Assembly: GCA_046329575.1 (NCBI GenBank)
Contig: JAXLUJ010000007.1
Coordinates: 186,001 to 250,000 of the forward strand
Direction of reading: 5' to 3'
DNA from: UBA1941 sp046329575
GTDB lineage: Bacteria; Bacteroidota; Bacteroidia; Chitinophagales; LD1
DNA: 64,000 nucleotides
The notes under the pieces are model-generated. The model saw nothing but the letters and a program-made list of their open reading frames with translations. It did no database searches and was not told the origin of the DNA. This document shows positions 8,661 through 17,532 of this stretch, one piece after another. The translations under genes and the position numbers were made by a program. Numbering within the stretch: position 1 is the stretch's first letter; each line of letters opens with the position of its first letter.

Positions 8661-9437
8661 ATGGCCGAAATCAAAATCGTTTCTTACAATGTGAATGGCG
8701 TGCGTGCCGCACTGCGCAAAGGTCTTACCGATTGGCTAAAAATTATTAATGCCGATGTGATTTGCCTTCAGGAAATAAAAGCCGCCAAAGAAGATTTTGA
8801 CACGGCGGCCTTTGCGGCGCTGGGTTATGAAAGCTTCCTTTTTCCTGCTCAGAAAAAAGGCTATAGCGGGGTGGCCATTCTCACTAAAATTAAGCCTAAC
8901 CATGTAGAATACGGTACCCAAATTAATGAATACGATCAGGAAGGCCGCAACATCCGAATCGATATTGGCGACCTTAGCATTATGAGCGCCTATTTCCCAA
9001 GCGGCACCAGTGGCGATGAACGGCAGGCCATCAAAATGCAGTACCTGGGCGCTATGTTTGATTATCTGAACCAATTGCGCAAGAAACGCCCGAAGCTGGT
9101 GATTTGCGGCGACTATAATATTTGTCATACAGAAATTGATATTCACGATCCGGTACGCAACAAGAACACTACCGGATTCAAACCGGAAGAGCGGCAATGG
9201 ATGACGCAGTATTTCGAGGCCGGATTTGTGGATTCGTTCCGGCATATTCATCCCGGCAAAAAAGATCAGTACACCTGGTGGAGTCAGTTCGCCAATGCAC
9301 GCGCCAATAACAAAGGCTGGCGGATCGATTATGTGGCCGTTACCGAAAATTTGAAGAACGCCATTGTAGATGCGCAAATCTATCCCGATGCCCGGCATAG
9401 CGACCATTGTCCGGTTTACGTGAAACTGAAAGTGTAA
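8661..9437 (+). CDS. xth: Exodeoxyribonuclease III
   Basis: This 258-residue Mg-dependent AP endonuclease/3'-exonuclease acts in base-excision repair. The endonuclease/exonuclease/phosphatase fold motifs are all visible: SYNVNGVRAA near the start, CLQEIKA with the metal-binding Glu, GDYNICHTEIDIHDP, WRIDYVAVT and the terminal HSDHCPV with the catalytic His. Length and start are typical for the family. The solute-binding protein gene begins four bases after its stop, so they may share a transcript although their roles are unrelated. Confidence 0.93.
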   Translation: MAEIKIVSYNVNGVRAALRKGLTDWLKIINADVICLQEIKAAKEDFDTAAFAALGYESFLFPAQKKGYSGVAILTKIKPNHVEYGTQINEYDQEGRNIRIDIGDLSIMSAYFPSGTSGDERQAIKMQYLGAMFDYLNQLRKKRPKLVICGDYNICHTEIDIHDPVRNKNTTGFKPEERQWMTQYFEAGFVDSFRHIHPGKKDQYTWWSQFANARANNKGWRIDYVAVTENLKNAIVDAQIYPDARHSDHCPVYVKLKV

Positions 9438-9441
9438 CCCA

Positions 9442-11202
9442 ATGCGATTCAGAAATTATTTGTATGCTTCGAAACCTTTGGCAGCGTTGGTTTTGGTGAG
9501 TTGGCTCACGGCTTGCAATTTGTCTTCGGGCCAGCATCCCAAAGCGCGTAAGGCGAATGGACCGGTAAAATACGGCGGCGTTTTTCACGTGAACGAAACA
9601 GAGTATTTCCGGTCGTTATTTCCGCAAAATGTTACGGAAACCGTAGGCCACCGCATTACAAATCAATTGTATGAAGGCCTGGTAGTATTGAGTCAGGCTG
9701 ATCTGAGTTTGCATCCCAATTTGGCTACGCACTGGGAAGTGGAGGATTCAGCGCGGTTGTTTGTTTTTCATTTGCGCAAAGGCGTTTTCTTTCACAACGA
9801 TCCTTGCTTTAAAAACGGGAAAGGCCGGGAAATGAACGCATCAGATGTAGTGTATTGTTTCGAAAAGTTATGTACGCCCGATGCATCAAACCAGGGCTTT
9901 TGGCTGTTTAAGGATTTGGTAGAAGGAGCCAGTGAATTTTACGCCCAGCACGAAGCCGGAAACGCTCAAATGCAACATGTGCCGGGCATTCAGCAGATTA
10001 ACGATTCTACCGTAAGCATTCGTTTGGTGCGGCCATTTGCAGGATTTTTATTTCGGCTGGCCATGCCGTTCACCGCCATTTTTCCGAAGGAAGCGGTTAC
10101 TTTTTACGGCATGGATCTCCGCGAACATGCGGTGGGCACCGGGCCATTCTGCATACGAAAGATTATGCCCGATGCCGGTGTGTTTTTGGTAAGAAATGAA
10201 AACTACTGGGGCGCTGATTCATTTGGCAATAAACTACCTTATCTGGATGCTATCCGGTGGTCGTTCATCAAAGAAGAAAAGGTGGAAATGCTGGAGTTTA
10301 AAAAGGGCAATCTGGAAATGAAATACCGTTTGCCGTTAGACATGGTCACTCAGGTAGTTCAAAACGGACAGTTGCAAGGCGAGTACCGAAAATTTCAATT
10401 GCAAACCGTGCCTGAACTTTCCACCCAATACTATGGTTTGCTACACACCGGAAAGCTTTTCAGCAATGTACATCTGCGGCGTGCGATTAACTTTGCTATT
10501 GATCGCGAAAAAATTGTTCGATATACGTTGAAAGGAGAAGGTGTGGCCGTTAAAGCTGGCATTGTTCCCGAGGGTATGCCCGGTTACAATTATGCCAACG
10601 TTCATGGCTTTACTTTCGATCCTGCACAAGCGCAAAAGGAACTGGCATTAGCGGGTTATAAGGACGGTAAAGATTTCCCGGCATTAACGCTGCATATCAA
10701 CAGCGGCGGAGGCCGTAATGAAAAGGTAGCCGAAGCCATCACTTCTATGCTGAAAGAGAATCTGAATATCAATGTAGATATTTCTCAGAGTTTGTGGGCG
10801 CAGCATACGGAAAACTCGGAAATGGGCCGCTTCGATTTTTGGCGCTTAGGCTGGGTGGCTGATTATCCCGACCCTGAAAATTTTTTGAACCTCTGTTATG
10901 GGAAAAATGTACCCGCTGATGGAGAGCGCGCTTATATCAATTCGTTCCGCTATCGCAATCCGGTTTACGATGCCTTGTTTGAAAAGGCCATGGCCACTTC
11001 CGATTTTGAAGCGCGCAACCGCTTGTATGAGCAGCTTACACAAATGACTATTGATGATGCCGTAACACTAAATATTTTCTATTCGCTGAATCGAAGATTA
11101 TTGCAGCCCTATGTGCGGAATTTCCCTGCAAATGGTATGGAGCAGCGCCTGTTCCGCGAAGTATGGCTCGATAAAAGTGGAGAGATGAAAGTGGAGAGAT
11201 GA
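9442..11202 (+). CDS. ABC transporter solute-binding lipoprotein, peptide/nickel type (family 5)
   Basis: This 586-residue protein has a lipoprotein signal ending at LVSWLTAC (Cys25) and the SBP family 5 fold: ETVGHRITNQLYEGLV, an AVGTGPF-type segment, and LRRAINFAIDREKIV. This matches DppA/OppA-type proteins that capture oligopeptides or similar ligands outside the inner membrane. No permease or ATPase genes are adjacent, so its transporter is encoded elsewhere or it works as an orphan receptor. The sensor-kinase gene follows after about 80 bases and could respond to the same ligand; that is only inference. The last codons form a tandem 14-bp duplication that overlaps the stop. Confidence 0.86.
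   Translation: MRFRNYLYASKPLAALVLVSWLTACNLSSGQHPKARKANGPVKYGGVFHVNETEYFRSLFPQNVTETVGHRITNQLYEGLVVLSQADLSLHPNLATHWEVEDSARLFVFHLRKGVFFHNDPCFKNGKGREMNASDVVYCFEKLCTPDASNQGFWLFKDLVEGASEFYAQHEAGNAQMQHVPGIQQINDSTVSIRLVRPFAGFLFRLAMPFTAIFPKEAVTFYGMDLREHAVGTGPFCIRKIMPDAGVFLVRNENYWGADSFGNKLPYLDAIRWSFIKEEKVEMLEFKKGNLEMKYRLPLDMVTQVVQNGQLQGEYRKFQLQTVPELSTQYYGLLHTGKLFSNVHLRRAINFAIDREKIVRYTLKGEGVAVKAGIVPEGMPGYNYANVHGFTFDPAQAQKELALAGYKDGKDFPALTLHINSGGGRNEKVAEAITSMLKENLNINVDISQSLWAQHTENSEMGRFDFWRLGWVADYPDPENFLNLCYGKNVPADGERAYINSFRYRNPVYDALFEKAMATSDFEARNRLYEQLTQMTIDDAVTLNIFYSLNRRLLQPYVRNFPANGMEQRLFREVWLDKSGEMKVER
11174..11201 (+). repeat. Two perfect 14-bp repeats across the end of the binding-protein gene
   Basis: AAAGTGGAGAGATG occurs twice in tandem (11174-11187 and 11188-11201). 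The second copy supplies the last coding bases and the first two bases of the TGA stop. Half of the unit, AGAGATG, is a rotation of the heptamer that forms the long array at 18109-18276. Confidence 0.85.
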
Positions 11203-11281
11203 AAATTGAAACAGCAAAAATCGTGGGTTTTATTCGGCTATAGGTAGATGCACTTTACATTTAAAATTTAAAATTCCCATT

Positions 11282-13159
11282 ATGGCTATGTGGGGCACAC
11301 CCATTCCGGAATTGTTGCGCGAACTGAACGAAAGTGAAGGTTCGGCGCGGATTGATGTGTTGCACTATCTGGCATTAGCCCATAAGTTCGTTGATAAAAA
11401 CACTGCTTTTCAATATGCTGATCAGGCATTGGAACTTTGTGCCCAATTGCAATTGCCCAAAGAGGAAATGGACAATTATACGGTTCGCGCAATTTTAGAA
11501 TCAGGCGCAACGGCTGATGATTCAGAACGGGCAATAGTTCATTTATATAAGGCTGTTGACATTGCAATTTCCATTCAGAATGAAGAAGGACGATTAGCTG
11601 CCTTGCAAAAAATTGGTTGGCATAAACTGCGCCAGCATAAAATGGCTGAGGCCGGCGCCATACTGATGCAATGCATAGAAGACTACAAGCTGTTGCCCGA
11701 CACCATGGCTAAGGACGAGGGCTACAGAAATGCGGCTATATATTTGTTCAATGTAGATTTGAAAGCCGCTGCTGAACTCAGTTTGAAAGGGTTGGAATTG
11801 GTACGGCAGCATGGAAGGGCCGTGGACGCCGTTCATCATCTTTCGATGCTGCAAAAAATTGCATTGAAAAGTGGAGACGATGACAAAGCCATCGAATACG
11901 CTGAAGAAATTTTACGCATTAAAGACTCGAACAACGATCAAACATCGCTTACCGGCACAGCCAAATTGCTGGGTAAATTATATTTAAAGAAAGGCGATAC
12001 CGATAAGGCTCAGCACTACTTTCTGCGGGAAGTAGCGCTGCATCAGGCGCCTGTGAATGCCGAACGGAAAACGATATTGCAGCGGCGCGATGCCGAAAGT
12101 TATTTTCTGGCAGGATTGAAAAACGAAGCGTTTGTTTTTTCGAAAGAAGCGATACGCGCTGCTGAGGAAGAAAACAACCTTCGTGAATTGGGAAATGCCA
12201 CCTTTCAAATGGGGCACATCTGTTTTTTGAATGAAAATTATGATGAAGCCATTTCCTGTTTGGAGCAATCGATAAAAATCAGAGGCGAAGATGTAGCGGC
12301 TGCCGACCGGATTACCACACTCGATTTGTTGCAACAAGCATACGCCAATACGGGTTCGCACCAAAAGGCGTACGAAACGCTGGTGTTAAAGGTTAAGGAT
12401 GATGCGCAGTTAGTGAATAGCGAACGTGTGAAAGAAGTGACATTGCTGAACCAGCGTTATGAAACAGAGAAGCGCGAATCGGAACTGCGGGAGCTAAAAA
12501 TACGGCAACAACAATTGGAGCTGGCGCGAACTTCCAGTGAGTTGAAAGCAATTAAGGCGCAAATGAATCCGCATTTCATTTTTAATGCGTTGAATTCGAT
12601 TCAGGAAATGTTTTTTATTGGCGATAAACGGATGGCCAACGAACATTTGGGGCAGTTCAGTTCACTAACCCGCGATATCCTGAAAGCCAGCCGCCGCCAG
12701 CATATCAGCGTTCCGGAAGAGGTAGAAATGCTGAACAAATACATCCGCCTGGAAGGCATGCGTTTCGAAAACGACTTTTCTTTTTCCATTGAATTGGAAG
12801 ATGAAGAAGCATTGGAAGATGTAACCATTCCGCCCATGTTGATACAGCCGTATGTTGAAAATGCGATTCGCCACGGATTGCTGCATAAGAAAGGGCCGAA
12901 ACAACTGAAGGTACGTTTTTCATTGAATGAAGAAAATACGTTGCTGGAGTGTTGCATAACCGACAATGGCATTGGCCGTGAAGCCGCGGCGCTCATTAAC
13001 CGCAACCGAAGCGCACTGCACGAATCATTTTCTACCCAAGCCAATAGCAAACGTTTGGAGTTGCTGAATCAGGGACGCGAACAAAAAATAGGCGCCCAAT
13101 ACACCGATTCGGCTGATGGCACTTCTGTTTCTATATTTATTCCTGTACGCTATGATTAA
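11282..13159 (+). CDS. TPR-containing LytS-type sensor histidine kinase
   Basis: This 625-residue protein has no membrane segment that I can see, so it is probably cytoplasmic. Residues about 20-380 are helical tetratricopeptide repeats (for example AELSLKGLELVRQHGR and AQHYFLREVALHQ). Residues about 385-425 are a coiled coil. The His_kinase domain carries the phosphoacceptor His431 in NPHFIFNALN, and a HATPase_c domain follows with PYVENAIRHG (N box) and DNGIGREAA (G box). The last codons overlap the start of the LytTR regulator by eight bases, so the two form a two-component pair with coupled translation. The TPR region may sense a protein partner instead of a small ligand (inference). Confidence 0.9.
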   Translation: MAMWGTPIPELLRELNESEGSARIDVLHYLALAHKFVDKNTAFQYADQALELCAQLQLPKEEMDNYTVRAILESGATADDSERAIVHLYKAVDIAISIQNEEGRLAALQKIGWHKLRQHKMAEAGAILMQCIEDYKLLPDTMAKDEGYRNAAIYLFNVDLKAAAELSLKGLELVRQHGRAVDAVHHLSMLQKIALKSGDDDKAIEYAEEILRIKDSNNDQTSLTGTAKLLGKLYLKKGDTDKAQHYFLREVALHQAPVNAERKTILQRRDAESYFLAGLKNEAFVFSKEAIRAAEEENNLRELGNATFQMGHICFLNENYDEAISCLEQSIKIRGEDVAAADRITTLDLLQQAYANTGSHQKAYETLVLKVKDDAQLVNSERVKEVTLLNQRYETEKRESELRELKIRQQQLELARTSSELKAIKAQMNPHFIFNALNSIQEMFFIGDKRMANEHLGQFSSLTRDILKASRRQHISVPEEVEMLNKYIRLEGMRFENDFSFSIELEDEEALEDVTIPPMLIQPYVENAIRHGLLHKKGPKQLKVRFSLNEENTLLECCITDNGIGREAAALINRNRSALHESFSTQANSKRLELLNQGREQKIGAQYTDSADGTSVSIFIPVRYD

Positions 13160-13904
13160 AGCAATCATTATTGATGATGAAGCCAAGGCCCGCCGAATGC
13201 TGGAAACCTTGCTTACCGATTACTGTGAGGAAGTACAGATTGTGGCTACTGCCGCTGATGTGCCATCGGGAGTGATTGCCGTTCAGCAACATCGTCCGGA
13301 TGTGTTGTTTCTGGATGTGGAAATGCCCGGCTACACCGGATTTCAGTTGCTAGATTTTTTCAGAGAAGTAGATTTTGAGATTGTGTTTACTACCGCACAC
13401 AGCGATTATGCGGTGCAGGCCTTTCGCGTTAGCGCTATTGATTTTTTATTGAAACCAATACAAATATCGGAATTGCAAAGTGCTGTGAAACGTGTGCGCG
13501 AGAAATTGCATCACGATAAGGCGGCCCGCATGGAAGCGCTTAAAACGAACCTCATGGCACAGCAGGTGAAAAGGTTAGTATTGTCGATGGCGGAAGGTGT
13601 TGTGTTTGTAGATACCGATGAGCTGCTGTATCTTCAGGCAGAGGGCGCTTATACCCGATTTGTGTTGAATGATGGCCGCGTTTATGTGGTGAGCAAGAAG
13701 ATCAAAGAATATGAAGAGGCGCTGAGTGCCGACAATTTCTTTTTTCGGATTCACCGGTCGTACATTATCAATTTGAAAATGGTGAGCAAGTATGTGAAAA
13801 GTGAAGGCGGTTTTGTGATTTTGCGCGGCGATATTCAATTGCCTTTAGCCAGGGAGCGAAAAGACGATTTTGTGGCGCTGATGGAGCAATTGGCGTTGAA
13901 GTGA
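13152..13904 (+). CDS. LytTR-family response regulator
   Basis: This 250-residue regulator starts at the ATG at 13152, inside the kinase stop region, which gives the clean receiver start MIKAIIIDDEAKARRM. The receiver domain has the acidic pocket Asp8/Asp9, the phosphorylation site Asp55 in FLDVEMPG and the conserved Lys in FLLKPIQ. Residues about 145-245 are a LytTR DNA-binding domain (LYLQAEGAYTRFVL, FFRIHRSYIINLKMV). It most likely activates transcription after phosphorylation by the preceding kinase. The target promoters are unknown. The outer-membrane protein gene downstream runs in the opposite direction. Confidence 0.92.
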   Translation: MIKAIIIDDEAKARRMLETLLTDYCEEVQIVATAADVPSGVIAVQQHRPDVLFLDVEMPGYTGFQLLDFFREVDFEIVFTTAHSDYAVQAFRVSAIDFLLKPIQISELQSAVKRVREKLHHDKAARMEALKTNLMAQQVKRLVLSMAEGVVFVDTDELLYLQAEGAYTRFVLNDGRVYVVSKKIKEYEEALSADNFFFRIHRSYIINLKMVSKYVKSEGGFVILRGDIQLPLARERKDDFVALMEQLALK

Positions 13905-13920
13905 TATACTAATCATGGTT

Positions 13921-14511
13921 TTACTCTTCCTCCAAAATTTTCCGATAAGTGTTTTTGATTTTAGGATCGAAAAACAACATGGTTCCAATAGAAACACCAA
14001 ATCGCGATTGCAAGGATTTGCCCGTATCTCTTTTTCCGGTATAACCCAATGCAAACTCCAGTGCGAAATTTCGATTGAAAAAATAATCGGCGCCCAAACC
14101 ACCGCTGCCGGTCAATCCTTCGGTAGCAGAGGTGTTGCCGTTTGTAACGGTTGTAGATCCGTAGTAGCCGAAACTTGCGTAAATAAAGGGTTTGAGGTTA
14201 CCTTTCAGAAAATAGTAACGAATAGCAGGCGTAAATGAAGTGGTAACGATCAGTCGGCTGATACCCTTTTTGCCGCGGTTATCGCTGGTAAGTGCAATGC
14301 CCAGATTAGCGCCTATCATAAAATTCTTAAAAGCAAAATAACCCAGTGTTGGCTGAATAGAAATATCAAAACTGTGAATGGTGTCCTGTTTAAAATAACT
14401 TACGGCAAGTGCGCCACCGCCCAGCATCTTCCCTTGCTCGGTTTGCGCTTGTGCGGCGCCAAACCACATGGTGAAAAGCAACATGAAAATGTGAAGGTCC
14501 TTTCTGTGCAT
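13921..14511 (-). CDS. Outer-membrane beta-barrel protein
   Basis: This 196-residue exported protein has a signal peptide cut at AAQA before QTEQGK. The mature chain alternates hydrophobic and polar residues in short strands (GGGALAVSYF, ISIQPTLGYFAF, GANLGIALTS) and has Gly/Tyr/Phe-rich turns, the pattern of an eight-stranded OmpA/OmpX-like barrel. I cannot name a ligand or function. It is read leftward and lies downstream of a SurA-like lipoprotein gene, with a heptamer array filling the space in front of it (the array ends about 39 bases before the start codon). It faces the LytTR regulator gene tail to tail. Confidence 0.75.
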   Translation of the reverse strand: MHRKDLHIFMLLFTMWFGAAQAQTEQGKMLGGGALAVSYFKQDTIHSFDISIQPTLGYFAFKNFMIGANLGIALTSDNRGKKGISRLIVTTSFTPAIRYYFLKGNLKPFIYASFGYYGSTTVTNGNTSATEGLTGSGGLGADYFFNRNFALEFALGYTGKRDTGKSLQSRFGVSIGTMLFFDPKIKNTYRKILEEE

Positions 14512-14550
14512 TTATAATTATTAAAACCGCATTACTGTAAACTTACAACT

Positions 14551-14620
14551 GCTTGCAACTTGCAACTTACTACTTGCTACTTGCTACTTGCTACTTGCTA
14601 CTTGCTACTTGCTACTTGCT
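14551..14620 (-). repeat. Heptamer tandem array at the end of the SurA-like gene
   Basis: There are seven perfect copies of ACTTGCT (plus-strand reading) at 14572-14620, and three degenerate copies in the same phase at 14551-14571. The array begins inside the last two sense codons of the SurA-like gene and includes its TAG stop (14612-14614). It ends about 39 bases before the start of the next gene in the same direction. The geometry closely resembles the AGATGAG array between TetR and paaA. Confidence 0.9.
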
Positions 14621-15475
14621 TTTCACCAGCACCTCGCAATTTCCCTTTTTTACGGCATCTTCAAAAATGCGGTCGTAGATCTTTTCAATCATCACCACTT
14701 TCTTTTTGTTGAAAAACACTTCCCGCAATTGATCGGTAATAAAATCGTAAGGCGCAATTTCGCCTTTGGCTTTTACGTCGGTTACCTGAACGTACACAAA
14801 TTCCTTTTCGGTCTCTATCTGATGCCATGATTTGTCGTTGGCAAATCCCATCCAGCTTTCTGCCGGAAAAGGGAATTGCGCAGTTAGCGCCGGTTCAGCC
14901 ATCCAGTTTATATCGCGAAACGAATAAGACGATGCAAACGCCTTGCAATAGCCTTCTCTACGGCGCTCCTCGTCTTCATTTTTGGGTTTCAGGATCACCT
15001 GCTGCATTTTGGCCAAATCTTCGGCATCGCGGCGAATACGGGCATATTTTACCGAATAGATCGTATTCTCAAGCAGGAAAGAATTTTTGTTCTGTTCATA
15101 GAAGTCTTGCAATTCTTTGTCGTTTACTTGTTTATCGAGCTTCTGGTTGATGAGTTCTTTTTCGTATTCATACAGCAACAGCGATTCGCGATAATCTTCC
15201 ACTTTTTTATCAATGCCCAACTCATTAGCCGACACGTTCTCTTCCGCTTTTTTTAGCAATAACTTTTTGCGTGCCCAGGCTTCAGCATAATTAGCCACAA
15301 GAACGGCCGAATCTTTGGCATCCGCTCCTTTAAGCATTTCGTCTAAATCGCTTCGGTACAAGTATTCGTCGCCCACGCGTGCAATTACCTGCTCGCCTGC
15401 CGAAGGCTTTCGGTTTTTGAAATAGGAGCACGATGCCAGCACACTTATTAGCAGAAAAAGAAAAACTTGCCTCAT
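14612..15475 (-). CDS. SurA-like periplasmic chaperone lipoprotein without a rotamase domain
   Basis: This 287-residue lipoprotein has the signal MRQVFLFLLISVLASC with Cys16. It is mostly helical with the charged, Glu/Lys-rich pattern of a SurA/PrsA N-terminal chaperone domain (VIARVGDEYLYRSDLDEML, KLDKQVNDKELQDFYEQNK). I see no parvulin active-site motif (no GG-hydrophobic-GW or similar), so it may be a holdase without isomerase activity. Proteins of this size and layout are common in Bacteroidota, where they assist outer-membrane protein folding (family knowledge). The downstream gene encodes a small barrel protein, a plausible client. The 3' end merges into a heptamer array. Confidence 0.7.
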   Translation of the reverse strand: MRQVFLFLLISVLASCSYFKNRKPSAGEQVIARVGDEYLYRSDLDEMLKGADAKDSAVLVANYAEAWARKKLLLKKAEENVSANELGIDKKVEDYRESLLLYEYEKELINQKLDKQVNDKELQDFYEQNKNSFLLENTIYSVKYARIRRDAEDLAKMQQVILKPKNEDEERRREGYCKAFASSYSFRDINWMAEPALTAQFPFPAESWMGFANDKSWHQIETEKEFVYVQVTDVKAKGEIAPYDFITDQLREVFFNKKKVVMIEKIYDRIFEDAVKKGNCEVLVKSK

Positions 15476-15566
15476 GCAGCAAACTTAAAAAATAGTGCAA
15501 TGCAAGTGCTGCTGCCACAGAAATCGATTGCCATTCCTGAATTGCGAGCCACTAGAGTTGGCCCTG

Positions 15567-17456
15567 TTACGACGCCTTTTCACTTAGTTCCAGCCAGCGC
15601 AATTCTTTTTCTTCCAGCAACCGGCCTATTTCGCCAATGCGGTGCAACTGCTTTTGGAGTTCTTCGTATGCCGATGCCCCTGAAGCAATTTTTTCGTTTA
15701 GCAAATCGCGTTCCTGTTCCAACTGCGGCAGTTCTTTTTCAAGCGCTTCAAATTCCAGCCGTTCTTTGTAGGTGAGTTTGGCCTTTGCGGGAGCAGGTTT
15801 TTCGGCCACAACGGCAGCGGGTGCTGCCGTAGGTTCATCGGGTGCCGCTTCCAACTGGTCGTTCTTCTTTTGCATTCGGTACAAGGTGTAATTGCCCGGA
15901 AAATCGCGCACAAATCCGTTGCCCTCAAACACAAAAAGGTGATCAACCAGTTTGTCCATAAAATAACGATCGTGCGAAACAATCAACACACAACCCTGGA
16001 AGGCCGACAAGAATTCTTCCAGCACCTGAAGGGTAATCAAGTCGAGATCATTAGTAGGCTCATCAAGAATCAAAAAATTGGGATTTCGGAAAAGAATGGA
16101 AAGTAGCTGTAACCGTTTTTTTTCGCCACCGCTCAGTTTTGAAATGTAAGTAAACTGCTGCTCGGGTGGGAATTGAAAAAGTTGCAAAAACTGCCCGGCT
16201 GAAACCTTGGTGCCATCGGCCAAGGGAAAATTCTCAGCAATGTCGCGTACATATTCGATTACGCGTTTATCTTCTTTCCACTGCAACCCTTTTTGATCGA
16301 AATAGCCAAAAACCACCGTTTCGCCATGGTTGATTTTTCCGGAATCGGCGTTTTCAAGGCCGAGCAAAATGTTCAGGAAAGTGGTTTTTCCAATGCCGTT
16401 CTTTCCAATAATTCCAATACGATCGCCACGTTTAAAGGTGTAATCAAAACCTTTCAGAATGATTTTTTCGCCAAAGGCTTTATTCACCTTTTTCAGTTCC
16501 AGAATTTTTCCGCCCAAACGGCTCATCTTCACCTGCAATTCCAACTCCAATTCTTTTTTACCCGAGCTGGCCTTTTTTTCCAGTTCATAGAAGGCGTCGA
16601 TACGCGATTTCGATTTGGTGGTGCGGGCCTTGGGTTGTTTGCGCATCCATTCCAGCTCTTTGCGCATCAGGTTGCGGGCCTTGTCCTGACTAGCCGACGA
16701 AGCCTGTTCGCGGGCATCTTTCTTTTCCAGAAAAAATTCGTAATCGCCTTCATACGTGTAAATGCAATTAGGCGTCAATTCCAGAATTTCGTTACAAACA
16801 CTATCCAGGAAAAACCGGTCGTGCGTTACCAGCAACAGGGTTACGCGCGAATCGCTGAGGTAATTTTCCAACCATTCAATCATGTCGAAATCGAGGTGAT
16901 TGGTAGGTTCGTCGAGGATCAGGAGTTTGCGACCCTGATCGAATTCCACGTCAATAAGGGTTTTGGCCAATGCCAGGCGTTTCTTCTGACCCCCGGAAAG
17001 CAACGAAGCCGGATGGCCCAGATGGTTAATCTTTAAACGCCCAAGTATTTGGTTCACCTTGCTTTCAAAGTCCCATCCGCCCAACTCATCCATCCGGGCC
17101 ATCACATCGGTGAGTTTATTGGCATCCGGCTCGGGATCTTCCATTAAAACTTCATACGCCTTTACCGCATCAATCACCGGATGTGAATGATCGAGAATAT
17201 TTTCGATCACGGTTTTGTTCAGGTCAAATACCGGTTCCTGTTCCAGAAAACAAACCCGCACATCTTTGTGCACCCAAACTTTGCCGCCATCGGGCTGATC
17301 TTTACCGCAAATAATATTGAGCAGCGTGCTCTTTCCGGCGCCGTTGCGAGCTATCAAACCAGCTTTATCGCCCTCAGAAAGGTGGAAGGTGATGTTATCA
17401 AAAATGGGTTTTTCACCAAACTGACGGCTAAGGTTTTCTACCGATAAATAGTGCAT
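15567..17456 (-). CDS. ABC-F family ATPase, Uup-like
   Basis: This 629-residue cytoplasmic protein has two ATPase domains in tandem. Domain 1 has ARNGAGKST, LLSGGQKKRLALA and LILDEPTNHLD. Domain 2 has GKNGIGKTT, KLSGGEKKRLQLL and LILDEPTNDLD. A charged linker lies between the two domains, and a C-terminal coiled coil (about residues 560-629) follows a Pro/Ala-rich hinge, as in Uup. ABC-F proteins act on the ribosome or on branched DNA/RNA, not in transport. I chose the ATG at 17456 because MHYLSVENLSRQFG is the family start; an in-frame extension of six codons is less likely. It diverges from the TetR gene across 76 bases. Confidence 0.9.
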   Translation of the reverse strand: MHYLSVENLSRQFGEKPIFDNITFHLSEGDKAGLIARNGAGKSTLLNIICGKDQPDGGKVWVHKDVRVCFLEQEPVFDLNKTVIENILDHSHPVIDAVKAYEVLMEDPEPDANKLTDVMARMDELGGWDFESKVNQILGRLKINHLGHPASLLSGGQKKRLALAKTLIDVEFDQGRKLLILDEPTNHLDFDMIEWLENYLSDSRVTLLLVTHDRFFLDSVCNEILELTPNCIYTYEGDYEFFLEKKDAREQASSASQDKARNLMRKELEWMRKQPKARTTKSKSRIDAFYELEKKASSGKKELELELQVKMSRLGGKILELKKVNKAFGEKIILKGFDYTFKRGDRIGIIGKNGIGKTTFLNILLGLENADSGKINHGETVVFGYFDQKGLQWKEDKRVIEYVRDIAENFPLADGTKVSAGQFLQLFQFPPEQQFTYISKLSGGEKKRLQLLSILFRNPNFLILDEPTNDLDLITLQVLEEFLSAFQGCVLIVSHDRYFMDKLVDHLFVFEGNGFVRDFPGNYTLYRMQKKNDQLEAAPDEPTAAPAAVVAEKPAPAKAKLTYKERLEFEALEKELPQLEQERDLLNEKIASGASAYEELQKQLHRIGEIGRLLEEKELRWLELSEKAS

Positions 17457-17480
17457 GGCGCAATGATACACCAACTTTAA

Positions 17481-17527
17481 TTTGCTTTTTCAGCTAAATT
17501 CATTTTATTTGACTAACGAACGTTAGT
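17481..17527 (+). promoter_or_regulatory. TetR promoter with a perfect inverted-repeat operator
   Basis: TTTG at 17481-17484 is followed after exactly 19 bases by TTTATTTG at 17504-17511, matching the Bacteroidota -33/-7 arrangement except for one base. Immediately downstream, ACTAACG-AA-CGTTAGT (17512-17527) is a perfect 7-bp inverted repeat with a 2-bp spacer, sitting where transcription should start and 5 bases before the TetR ATG. The size and symmetry suit a TetR dimer, so autorepression is likely. No second copy lies in front of paaA. Confidence 0.72.
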
Positions 17528-17532
17528 TAGCA

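Noticed and set aside
16293..17036. 247-codon plus-strand frame inside the ABC-F gene
   Set aside because: The opposite strand carries complete ATPase motifs over this stretch; the plus frame is Phe/Gln-rich without any recognisable domain.
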